Of a DNA stretch of 64,000 nucleotides, positions 48,242 to 56,900 are shown in pieces. The stretch is taken from contig JAEZCT010000020.1 of the NCBI GenBank assembly GCA_023433405.1, positions 33,150 through 97,149 on the forward strand, read 5' to 3'. The position numbers were made by a program, and so were the translations under genes. The number at the start of each line of letters is the position of its first letter. Position 1 is the stretch's first letter. Below the pieces are notes generated by a model. It worked only from the letters and a program-made list of their open reading frames with translations, ran no database searches and was not told the origin of the DNA. This DNA comes from Bacillota bacterium. Its GTDB lineage: Bacteria; Bacillota; Clostridia; Oscillospirales; Ruminococcaceae.

Positions 48242-48868
48242 CTAATTTTTTACAAACAAGGGCAGTGCCTTTTTAATCATGGCGACACAGCCGTCCTCGC
48301 CAAGCTCGGCGGAATTAAGGCTGATATCGTAATGGGCGGCATCTCGCCAGTCGTCGCCGGTGTAATAGTGGTAGTATTCGGCGCGGCGTTTATCCTCGTC
48401 CTTAATGTGCTTCGTAATTTCACGATCCGACCAGCCCAGAGAATAAGAGGCCACACGGGCCTTTCGCGCTTCCATTGGCGCGTGTATAAATACCCGCAGG
48501 ATATAAGGCTTATCGGATAACAGATAGTCGGCGCATCGTCCTAAAAAAATGCAGCTTTGGTTTTCTGCCAGCTCCTTTATAATCTTAGCCTGAAACTGAA
48601 AAAGGTTGCGGGTGGAGGTAAAGCTGTCGTCGTCGGGCGGCAGAGTCTCGCCGGTGTACACCTTTTGGGCGGCCTTCATCATCTCAAGCCTGCCAATTCG
48701 CTCATCCGCCGCGCCAAACAGCTGCTCGTTGATACCGCTCACATCCGAGGCAATACGCAGAAGCTTGCGATCATAGAAGGGTATGCCCAGTTCATTGGAA
48801 AGCCTGGTAGCGGTATTGAAACCGCCGCTGCCTGTCTCACGCGCAATAGTAATGACATAATGCTCCAT
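48242..48868 (-). CDS. Cytidylate kinase-like family protein
   Basis: 208 residues. The P-loop is altered (ITIARETGSGGFNTATRLSNELGIPFYDRKLL, with ETGSGG in place of GxxGxGK), the usual form of the cytidylate-kinase-like (AAK) family found in clostridia. SCIFLGRCADYLL and RVFIHAPMEARKARV are conserved later segments. It may phosphorylate a nucleotide or small ligand; the substrate is unknown. ATG 48868 follows AAAGGGGA; an upstream in-frame ATG (48910) is less likely. Next to the liv operon in the same direction but separate. Confidence 0.88.
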   Translation of the reverse strand: MEHYVITIARETGSGGFNTATRLSNELGIPFYDRKLLRIASDVSGINEQLFGAADERIGRLEMMKAAQKVYTGETLPPDDDSFTSTRNLFQFQAKIIKELAENQSCIFLGRCADYLLSDKPYILRVFIHAPMEARKARVASYSLGWSDREITKHIKDEDKRRAEYYHYYTGDDWRDAAHYDISLNSAELGEDGCVAMIKKALPLFVKN

Positions 48869-48931
48869 CTGAATGGTCCCCTTTCGGCTGTCAAATATCC
48901 CTAGAAACAAGGCTTTAGTTGTCTTATAGAC

Positions 48932-49636
48932 TTATGCACCCAGATACGCCTTGCGAACGCGGTCATCCTCTGCAAGCTCCTTGGCGGAGCCTTCCATAGA
49001 AATCTTACCTGTCTCAAGCACATATGCCCGGTCGGATACGGCAAGTGCCTTCTTTGCGTTCTGCTCTACCAGCAAAATGGTGATGCCGCTGTTGTGAAGC
49101 TCCTCGATAATCGAGAAGATCTCGTTGACCAAGATGGGGGAAAGACCCATTGAAGGCTCATCCATGAGCAGCATCTTGGGGTTGGTCATCAGCGCCCGTC
49201 CGGTCGCCAGCATCTGCTGTTCGCCGCCCGACAGGGTACCTGCAAGCTGTTTGGAGCGCTCCCGCAGGCGCGGAAAGTGCGAATATACATCCTCGAGATT
49301 CTCATGAATCTTCTTCGGATCCTTAAGGATATACGCCCCCATCAGCAGGTTTTCCTCAACCGTCATACGCGCAAACACATGGCGGCCCTCAGGCACATGC
49401 GCAAGACCCATATTAATAATCGTATTCGGCGCCACCTTCTGAAGATTCTTGCCGTCGAGCAAAACCTCACCGGAAGAGGCATTTAATAGCCCCGAAATCG
49501 TGTGCAGAATGGTAGTTTTACCCGCTCCGTTCGCCCCGACAAGGGAAACCAGTTCCCCGTCCTTTACGGTCAACGAAATGCCCTTAATGGCGTGAATTGC
49601 GCCATAATAGACGTTTATGTCCTTAACTTCAAGCAT
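48932..49636 (-). CDS. livF: Branched-chain amino acid ABC transporter ATPase
   Basis: Cytoplasmic ATP-hydrolysing subunit. 234 residues with Walker A GANGAGKTT, signature LSGGEQQML and Walker B MLLMDEPSMGLSPILV, typical LivF (the MGL after the Walker B Glu). Last gene of livJHMGF, 12 bases after livG. Confidence 0.95.
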   Translation of the reverse strand: MLEVKDINVYYGAIHAIKGISLTVKDGELVSLVGANGAGKTTILHTISGLLNASSGEVLLDGKNLQKVAPNTIINMGLAHVPEGRHVFARMTVEENLLMGAYILKDPKKIHENLEDVYSHFPRLRERSKQLAGTLSGGEQQMLATGRALMTNPKMLLMDEPSMGLSPILVNEIFSIIEELHNSGITILLVEQNAKKALAVSDRAYVLETGKISMEGSAKELAEDDRVRKAYLGA

Positions 49637-49648
49637 CTCTCATCCCTC

Positions 49649-50422
49649 CTATTCTCCGAGATAAGCCGCGATGACCTTAGGATCATTCGCGATTTCCTCG
49701 GGCAGACCCTTGGCAATCGTTATGCCGTAGTCAATCACCTGAATGCGCTCACAGATGTTCATTACGAGCGACATGTCATGCTCAATAAGCAGGATGGCAA
49801 TGCCAAAGCGCTTTCTTATGGTGTTAATGCATTCAAGAAGCTCCGCCGTTTCCGTAGGGTTCATACCCGCGGCAGGCTCGTCCAGAAGCAAAAGCGTCAT
49901 GTTGGTTGCAAGCGCACGGGCAATTTCCAGCTTTCTTTGCTGACCATAGGGCAGGTTCGCGGCAATGTAGTTTGCTTTGTCCTGCAAATTGAAGATAGCC
50001 AGCAGATCCAGCGCCTTATCACGCAGCTCCTTTTCTGTTTTCCAAAACCTAGGGGTACGAAACAGCGCGTCCACCATGTTGTATTTAACATCCTTGGTAA
50101 ACGCCGCCATAACATTCTCTATAACCGTCATCTGCTTAAACAGGCGGATGTTTTGGAAGGTACGGGCGACACCGGCGGCTACAAATTGGTGCACCTTTTT
50201 GCCGTTAAGCACCTCGCCGTTGAGGATAACGGAGCCCTCGGTGGGAATATAAACGCCGGTAAGCATATTAAACACCGTCGTTTTGCCCGCGCCGTTCGGT
50301 CCGATTAACCCAACCAGCTCGCCTTCAAACACCTGAATATTAAAATCCTGCACGGCGACCAGACCGCCAAAGGTAATGCCCAGCTTGCGGGTTTCAAGGA
50401 CAGGAGTATTTGCCTCAGCCAT
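49649..50422 (-). CDS. livG: Branched-chain amino acid ABC transporter ATPase
   Basis: Second ATPase subunit. 257 residues with Walker A GPNGAGKTT, signature LPYGQQRKLEIARAL (LivG has this altered signature) and Walker B LLLLDEPAAGMNPTE. It starts 8 bases inside livM, so the genes are coupled. RBS AAGGAGG. Confidence 0.95.
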   Translation of the reverse strand: MAEANTPVLETRKLGITFGGLVAVQDFNIQVFEGELVGLIGPNGAGKTTVFNMLTGVYIPTEGSVILNGEVLNGKKVHQFVAAGVARTFQNIRLFKQMTVIENVMAAFTKDVKYNMVDALFRTPRFWKTEKELRDKALDLLAIFNLQDKANYIAANLPYGQQRKLEIARALATNMTLLLLDEPAAGMNPTETAELLECINTIRKRFGIAILLIEHDMSLVMNICERIQVIDYGITIAKGLPEEIANDPKVIAAYLGE

Positions 50423-51566
50423 GGCTTATTTCCTCCTTTTTTTCCGCCTTATGAGCCAGCCTTTCCTTGCGGCCCTGCTTTATGTCGCCGACAAAGTTAC
50501 GCAGAGAAAACTCGTAGGTGCCGAATATGCCCTTGGGGCGGAACAGAATAACGATAACCAGAATTATAGCGTACACCAGCATGGGGAACAGGAAGATATT
50601 CTGTAAAAATCCTGGTAACACGGCCACCCAGGTGCCGTTCTTAATCTGATAGTTTGCAATAAACATAATAATCGCCGATACGATAGAACCCGTCAGCGAG
50701 CCCATGCCGCCCAGTACAACCATTACCACGATAAACGTGGAGTTTAGAATGCCACCGTTGGTAAAGGCAAACGACGAGGTGGAAAGCGTGGCATTGGTAC
50801 ACGCATACAGCGCACCCGCAACACCCGCAAAAAACGCAGAGTAAGAAAACGTAAACACCTTGTAAAAGGAGGTGTTAATGCCCGAAGCCGAAGCGGCGAT
50901 TTCGTCGTCGCGAATCGCTTTAATCGCGCGCCCGTATTTTGAGCGCACAAACATAAACATCATCACAAGGCAAATCAAGGTAACGATAAGCGCTACCCAG
51001 ATATAGGTCACCTTCAGCGCGGTGCCGAAGCCAAGACCGTTTTTATACAGGGACGCAGACGCAGAGCCCTGCGCGAGTCCATCCTGTCCGGCGAAGGGCA
51101 GGTTGTTGATGATGTTGACAATAATCATACCAAAACCAAGAGTAATAATTGCAAGGTAGTCGCCCTTTAAGCGCAGGGCGGGGATACCTACCAAAAGTCC
51201 AACGAGAGCAGCCAAAATACCGGCAGCAAGAATGCAGCCCAGTAAAATCAGAATATACGCAGCGCTGGTTTTTTCTTCAAACGCGCCGGCACGCTCAAAC
51301 GCAAGGGAGATGAGCGCAGACGCATAAGCGCCAATGGCCATAAAGCCGCAATGACCCAAGGAGAGCTGTCCAAGAAAGCCCAGCACAAGGTTTAAGGAGG
51401 CAGCGAGTATAATCAGGTAGCAGCACTGCCAAATACTTGGCACCAAGTTCAGCTTGAAGGAGGGATTGCCACCCGCGATACTTTGAAAAAGACTAAAGCC
51501 TAGCATGGCTAAGGCAATTACCGCGATGTTGATGAGATAGCCTTGAGCGGTCTTGCTTTTGATCAT
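50415..51566 (-). CDS. livM: Branched-chain amino acid ABC transporter permease
   Basis: 383 residues, about ten hydrophobic segments. The family motif GFLGQLSLGHCGFMAIGAYASAL is near residues 64-87 and the ATPase loop is GRAIKAIRDDEIAASASGINTSFYK. A charged C-terminal tail (KQGRKERLAHKAEKKEEISHG) is longer than usual. Overlaps livH by 4 bases. Confidence 0.94.
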   Translation of the reverse strand: MIKSKTAQGYLINIAVIALAMLGFSLFQSIAGGNPSFKLNLVPSIWQCCYLIILAASLNLVLGFLGQLSLGHCGFMAIGAYASALISLAFERAGAFEEKTSAAYILILLGCILAAGILAALVGLLVGIPALRLKGDYLAIITLGFGMIIVNIINNLPFAGQDGLAQGSASASLYKNGLGFGTALKVTYIWVALIVTLICLVMMFMFVRSKYGRAIKAIRDDEIAASASGINTSFYKVFTFSYSAFFAGVAGALYACTNATLSTSSFAFTNGGILNSTFIVVMVVLGGMGSLTGSIVSAIIMFIANYQIKNGTWVAVLPGFLQNIFLFPMLVYAIILVIVILFRPKGIFGTYEFSLRNFVGDIKQGRKERLAHKAEKKEEISHG

Positions 51567-52459
51567 ACCTTCTCACCTACATTCTTTCCAAGGATTCCGG
51601 CGGGCTTAATAACCAGCACTACGATTAAAATAAGGAACACAAACGCATCCGCCATACTGGAGCTGATGTAGCTTGTAGTAAAGGACTCAACCAGTCCAAT
51701 AACAAGACCGCCCAGCATAGCGCCCGGAATAATTCCAATGCCGCCCAAAACCGCCGCGACAAAGGCCTTCAAGCCAAGCACCGCACCCATGGTCGTATAT
51801 ACCTTGGGGTACTGCGCCATATACATCAGCGCCGCTATCGCTGCAAGACCGGAACCAATGCCAAAGGTGTAAACGATGGTACGGTTAACGTTAATACCCA
51901 TGAGGGTCGCCGCCGATTTGTCCTCCGACACACAGCGCATGGCGCGGCCAAGCTTCGTTTTTTGTGTAAACACATACAATACCACCATAACAACGGCACC
52001 GATAACAATGGTCAGAACCGTGGTCCATTCCATGGTAACGCCCCCTATGGATATGCCGCCGGGCATAAACATCTGGCTTGCTACCTTGGGGTTCGGACCA
52101 ATGGCAGGAATAGCCTGAGCAAGGTTTTCAAGCACAAGGCTCATGGCTATCGCCGTAATCAGCGCGGTCATGGAGGTTCCTTTTTTTCTCACGGGACGAT
52201 AGGCAATCAGCTCCGTGGATATCCCTACGGCGGCGCAAATCAAAATTGCCGCAATAACAGATACCCAGGCGGGTAAGCCCATAGCAAGGACAATAGGAAT
52301 CGTAAAAACCATCGTGTAGCCGCCTACCATGATAAAATCTCCGTGCGCGAAATTAATCAGTCTGATAATTCCGTACACCATGGTGTAGCCGAGAGCCACA
52401 AGCGCGTAGATGCTGCCAAGCCGCAAGCCCACGATTAGCGTTTGGATAAACGTACTCAC
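51563..52459 (-). CDS. livH: Branched-chain amino acid ABC transporter permease
   Basis: About 298 residues with eight hydrophobic segments. LGSIYALVALGYTMVYGIIRLINFAHGDF is the LivH N-terminal signature; the ATPase-contact loop is KLGRAMRCVSEDKSAATLMGINV. GTG 52459 is preferred because AAAGG precedes it; an earlier GTG at 52471 is in frame but sits too close. Confidence 0.92.
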   Translation of the reverse strand: MSTFIQTLIVGLRLGSIYALVALGYTMVYGIIRLINFAHGDFIMVGGYTMVFTIPIVLAMGLPAWVSVIAAILICAAVGISTELIAYRPVRKKGTSMTALITAIAMSLVLENLAQAIPAIGPNPKVASQMFMPGGISIGGVTMEWTTVLTIVIGAVVMVVLYVFTQKTKLGRAMRCVSEDKSAATLMGINVNRTIVYTFGIGSGLAAIAALMYMAQYPKVYTTMGAVLGLKAFVAAVLGGIGIIPGAMLGGLVIGLVESFTTSYISSSMADAFVFLILIVVLVIKPAGILGKNVGEKV

Positions 52460-52486
52460 GCGTTTTTCCACCTTTCAATTATAATA

Positions 52487-52528
52487 TCAGAGGAGGCGCG
52501 GCAGCACGCGCCGAGAAGCCTCCTCTGA
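52487..52528 (-). terminator. Attenuator hairpin between livJ and livH
   Basis: TCAGAGGAGGC (52487-52497) pairs with GCCTCCTCTGA (52518-52528). It would partially stop transcription after livJ and keep the binding protein in excess. Confidence 0.65.
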
Positions 52529-52575
52529 CATTTACAGGGTGTTAAATTATGGTGTCAAAAATTACAGCGGCAGTC

Positions 52576-53739
52576 TTATTTGAGCTCCTTCACAACGTCC
52601 ACCAGCTTGGTCTCAACCTTGGTGCCGTCAGAAGAGAAGGAGATGATGGAAGCACCCTTAGCAGGTGTGCCGGCAGTATCTAAGGAGAAGGTGCCGGTTA
52701 CGCCGGAGTATACCGCAGAGGTATCGGCAAGCGCGTCGCGGACAGCGGCGGCATCAGCCTTGCCAGCCTTCTCAATAGCAGCCTTGTACATGTAAACCGC
52801 GTCATAAGCAAGCGCGGAGATGGCGTTGGGGGTAGAGTTAAACTTTTTCTCGTAAGCGGTTACGAAATCCTGAACCTTCTGGTCAGCATCAGCAGGATCG
52901 TAGTGGTTGGTCCAGTAAACATTGTTGAACACCGTCAGGTCAGAGCCAGCGGTTACATAGTCCGGGGTACCGTCGTAGCCGTCTGCGCCCATGATGATGC
53001 CGGTGTAGCCAGCGGCACGAGCCTGAGGAACAACGTTAGGACCGATTACGTCGTAGTAGTAAGGAGCATAAACAAACTCTACGCCGGAATTTTTAATAGC
53101 GGCGAACTGGTTGGTGTAGTCCTGAACATCAAGGGAAGCGGTGGATTGCTCTTCCTTGATTGTGAGGCCGTATTTCACAGCGGCAGACTTAAAGGAGTCG
53201 TAGAGACCCTTGGAGTATGTATCCGCAGAGCAGTATACAACGCCAACGTCGGTATAGCCGGCTTCTTTGGCGTAGTAAGCGGCAATCTCACCCTGGAAGC
53301 TATCCGCATAGCAGGCGCGGAACACATAGTCATCAGCGGTGGTGATCGAGTCGGCGGTGGCCGAAGGGGTCAAAAGGACAACGCCCTCTTCGTTGGCGGC
53401 ACCGGTAATAGCCGAGGTGCAGCCAGAGGTTACGGAACCGACGATGAGACCAATCCCCTGAGAAACAAGGGAGTTGAATGCGTTAAGGGTCTCAGTGGGG
53501 TCAAACTGGTCGTCGGCATTAACTACCTTGACCTTCTTGCCGCCGATTCCCCCGGCAGCGTTAATTTGCTCCACAGCAAGGTCCACCGCAGTGGTTACGG
53601 CAGTGCCGTAAGCTGCGAGAGAGCCGGTGTTGGGCGAGATGGTACCAATGGTGATGGTGTCGCCGGATGCGCCGGCAGAGCAAGCAGCCAAGCTGAATAC
53701 CATGCAAAGAACCAGCAGTACGCTCAGAATTTTCTTCAT
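52576..53739 (-). CDS. livJ: Branched-chain amino acid-binding lipoprotein
   Basis: Extracytoplasmic binding protein of the LivK/Leu-Ile-Val family, about 387 residues. The signal peptide (MKKILSVLLVLCMVFSLAAC) ends in lipobox LAAC. The mature domain begins ITIGTISPNTGSLAAYG; a ligand-contact SVTSGCTSAITG and the hinge region DTYSKGLYDSF are typical. ATG 53739 follows AGGAGGAAGAATA. Highest-expressed gene of the operon by position, behind a good promoter. Confidence 0.95.
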   Translation of the reverse strand: MKKILSVLLVLCMVFSLAACSAGASGDTITIGTISPNTGSLAAYGTAVTTAVDLAVEQINAAGGIGGKKVKVVNADDQFDPTETLNAFNSLVSQGIGLIVGSVTSGCTSAITGAANEEGVVLLTPSATADSITTADDYVFRACYADSFQGEIAAYYAKEAGYTDVGVVYCSADTYSKGLYDSFKSAAVKYGLTIKEEQSTASLDVQDYTNQFAAIKNSGVEFVYAPYYYDVIGPNVVPQARAAGYTGIIMGADGYDGTPDYVTAGSDLTVFNNVYWTNHYDPADADQKVQDFVTAYEKKFNSTPNAISALAYDAVYMYKAAIEKAGKADAAAVRDALADTSAVYSGVTGTFSLDTAGTPAKGASIISFSSDGTKVETKLVDVVKELK

Positions 53740-53834
53740 TATTCTTCCTCCTATTTTTGCGAAAAAAGCGATTTTTAAACAAAACAAGGCATGATGAATA
53801 CATACACCACGCCCCGTTGCGTTTATTGTGTATA

Positions 53835-53863
53835 ATAGTAGCGGAAGAATCGTTTCTTGTCAA
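53835..53863 (-). promoter_or_regulatory. SigA-type promoter of the liv operon
   Basis: Minus strand TTGACA (53863-53858), a 17-bp spacer and TACTAT (53840-53835); about 95 bp before the livJ start. Confidence 0.65.
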
Positions 53864-53964
53864 TATGAAAATGACGAAAAAGCGTTTGTGTATATCATAT
53901 TTATTTGATAGTTTTACTTGTTAATTTGGTGCTGTGTAAAAATGTATTGCCGTCATCTAAAATA

Positions 53965-53992
53965 AAACCACCTGACCGCTGCCCGTCAGTAT
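53965..53992 (-). terminator. Weak terminator after the subtilase gene
   Basis: Minus strand CTGAC/GTCAG stem with a GGGCAGCG loop, then GGTGGTTTTATTTT. Short stem. Confidence 0.4.
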
Positions 53993-53998
53993 GACTTA

Positions 53999-56900
53999 CT
54001 ATGAAACTTTTACCTTAACCGTCGCCTTTTTGCCGGTTCCGTCATTGGCTGTAATTGTTAGCGTAGCAGTACCCGTTTTCTTTGGCGCAGCAACACCAAC
54101 AAAAAAATACCTCTTGCCATTCTCAATGTAGCTTGCGTTTGTATCCAGATCAACAAAAGACAGAATATCGGGATCAGAACTCACAATGGTATAGTCATGA
54201 TAATAACTATTGGAGAATACAGGAACATACCCTCCTCCGCTGTTGTATTTTAGTGGCCAAGGTAAGGACATGTAGCTGGATAAATAAGTCGTTGGCGGCA
54301 CAATATCCGATATCAAAGACGCGCTGGTTAGGCTGCCATCCGTGGATGTTGCCTTGACTGCCACCCTTAGTATTTCGTTGATTTTACTGGAGGCAGTGAG
54401 TACGCCGCTTGACGAAATCTTTAAATAGCCGTTCTTTTTATAGGCATCCGTCTTTGAATAATTTGGTATTTCGTAGCCGGGAGAGCCTCCCATCACTAAA
54501 AAATCCCAAGTCACGGTTGAAACGCTGGGTTTGCCGTAGGTGTTCCCCGGCGTTGCGACAAACTGCCTGCTGGTACCCCTCGCTATCGTGGGTTCGGGAT
54601 AGGTTGTAAGCTCCGTCTTGGAATTAACCGTGATATAAGAGGTGGGGACAATGACTGTAACGGGCACCGTCGCCTTCACCGTGCCGCCGTCTGCCGCCGC
54701 GCAGGTAATTGTGGCGTTGCCGGCACCCACCGCGGTTACCAGACCGGTGCTGTCCACCGTGGCAACCTTCGTGTTGGAGGAGGAAAAGGTTACCGGTGCG
54801 TTGGAGTAATTTGCATAACTGGTAAGTTGGCACACCTTCTCGTTGGTATCCTTTATCTTGTCGTACTCGCTCATGGGGATGCTCATGGTAAAGAGGCTCA
54901 ATTTTACAAGCTGTCCGGTTGTTTTATAGATTGCATTGCCGGACGATGAGCCTAGGTTAATTAAGGTAATAGGCAACGCCCGAACCGTTACCGTTTTTTC
55001 GCTGGCAACGCCCGAACCGTCCTTTGCGGTGGCGGTCACCTTTACTGTGCCGCTGCCCCCGGGCTTGATTAAAAGGGTGCCATCCTGCGCGATTGTCGCA
55101 TAATCCTCAGGCGTAACGCTCCAGGTAATGCCCTTGTTTGTGGCCGCCGCGGTTACTGTGGCAGTATATTTGAGTTTCCTGCCCACAGGGATATCGGCAT
55201 TTCCTTTGATGGAAATCTCGGTTACAGGGCGAATGACCTTTATTGAAATGCTTCCCTTTTTGCCGCTGCCATCCAGTGCCGCCGCGGTTATCACCACGCT
55301 GCCCGGCGCCTTGGCGGTAACCGTCCCCGCGGAATCCACCACCGCAACCTTTGTGCTGCTGCTTGACCATTTCACATCCTGGCAAAAATCGTACCCATTG
55401 GCAGTGAACACCGGGCTGAGGGATAGTGTTGTGTCATACTCCGAGCCCACAATCTTCTCGGTGAGCAGAATAGACCCCCGGTCTGAAACAACCGTCACGC
55501 CGGACACCGTATTTTGATAAATGTTGATTACCGCTGTCTGCTTGGTTTTTGAGCCATCCGTGGCAACCGCCTGCACGGTAACCGCGCCGGTAACACCGCC
55601 TTTTGCGGCAAGCTTGCCGGCGGAGGTAATAGTCGCAAACTCACTGCCATCGATAATTTCCCAGGTCACCTTGTTTAAGGCGCTGGCTGGGGAGCATTTT
55701 GCCGCAAGCTGCAGGGTCTTTAGGCTGACGACACTGCGCTGAGCCGTTGTAATCTCAATACCCGTCACAGGGCTTGCGACGGTAACGGTGCATTTGGCGC
55801 TTTTGCCGCTGCCGTCTATGGCAGATGCGGTGACCACCGCGCTTCCTTTTGCAACTGCGGTAACCACCCCCTCGGTGTTTATCGTGGCAACCTTCGTGTT
55901 GGAGGACTTCCAAATTACAGGGTTTTCAGGGGATATCGTAACACCCAGCTTTTCTGAGGTCGGGTAAAGAGCCCCTTCCATTTCCTCCGTAAACAAAGTG
56001 GTCTTGATTTTGGAAAGCGAGAGAGAAGTGACCGCCTTATCTAAAACCTGGATGGATAGCTCCTGAGTAGCCCCGAAATTATCCGCGGCGGTCGCCTTGA
56101 CGATGATGGTGCCGCTGACGTTCGCCTTTGCCTTAAGTAACCCGGATGCGGAGAAGGACGTTACCAGCTCTTTTCCCTCCACAAGCGACCAGGTTAATTT
56201 TTTGTTGGTCGCGCCGGCGGGAGATACGGCGGCGGAAAGCTGCACGGATTTACCCGCCGCAACCATGGTTGTGCCTGTATTCTCAATTCCGGTCACCGGA
56301 ACAGTCACCGCAACGGTAATGGACGCGCTTTTGGCGCTGCCATCAAGCGCCGAGCAGGTGATTTTTGCCGTGCCATTGCCGGTTGCGGTAATTTGCCCGG
56401 ACTCATTGACCGTGGCAACCGCTTTGTTGGAGCTTTGAAAGGCGTGCGGTACGGTAGCGGTAGGTATCACAACTTTTTTCGCGTCAATAAAAATTGGGGT
56501 AAGCTGGACGGTTTCATTTATCCCTACAACAAGCCTTGCGCTGGCAAGCGACAGGGATATGGATGATACTGCAACCGGGGTTATCGTAACTGTGAAATCG
56601 GCCCACACGCTGGGGTTGGATGCCGAAACAGCCCTGATGGTAATATTGCCCGTTTGATTTGCTTTAATCGTAAGCTTTCCGCTTGAGATCGCTGCCTTTT
56701 CCCCGCCGGATACAATGCTCCACAGCACCTTCTTGTTTGTCGCGTCACTGGGAGAAACGGTCGCGGTGTATGGAACGCTTTTGCCTGCCAACACAGAGCT
56801 TGAGCCGGATATTTCAAGCTCTGTCACCGGGATGTTTACCGGGTATGTAGTATAGGCGACCGTAACAAGCTTGCTAACGCCTCCCGCCGGGCTTACCGAA

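Noticed and set aside
49502..50308. 268-codon plus-strand frame across livF and livG
   Set aside because: It lies opposite two clear ABC ATPase genes, and its product has no family features.
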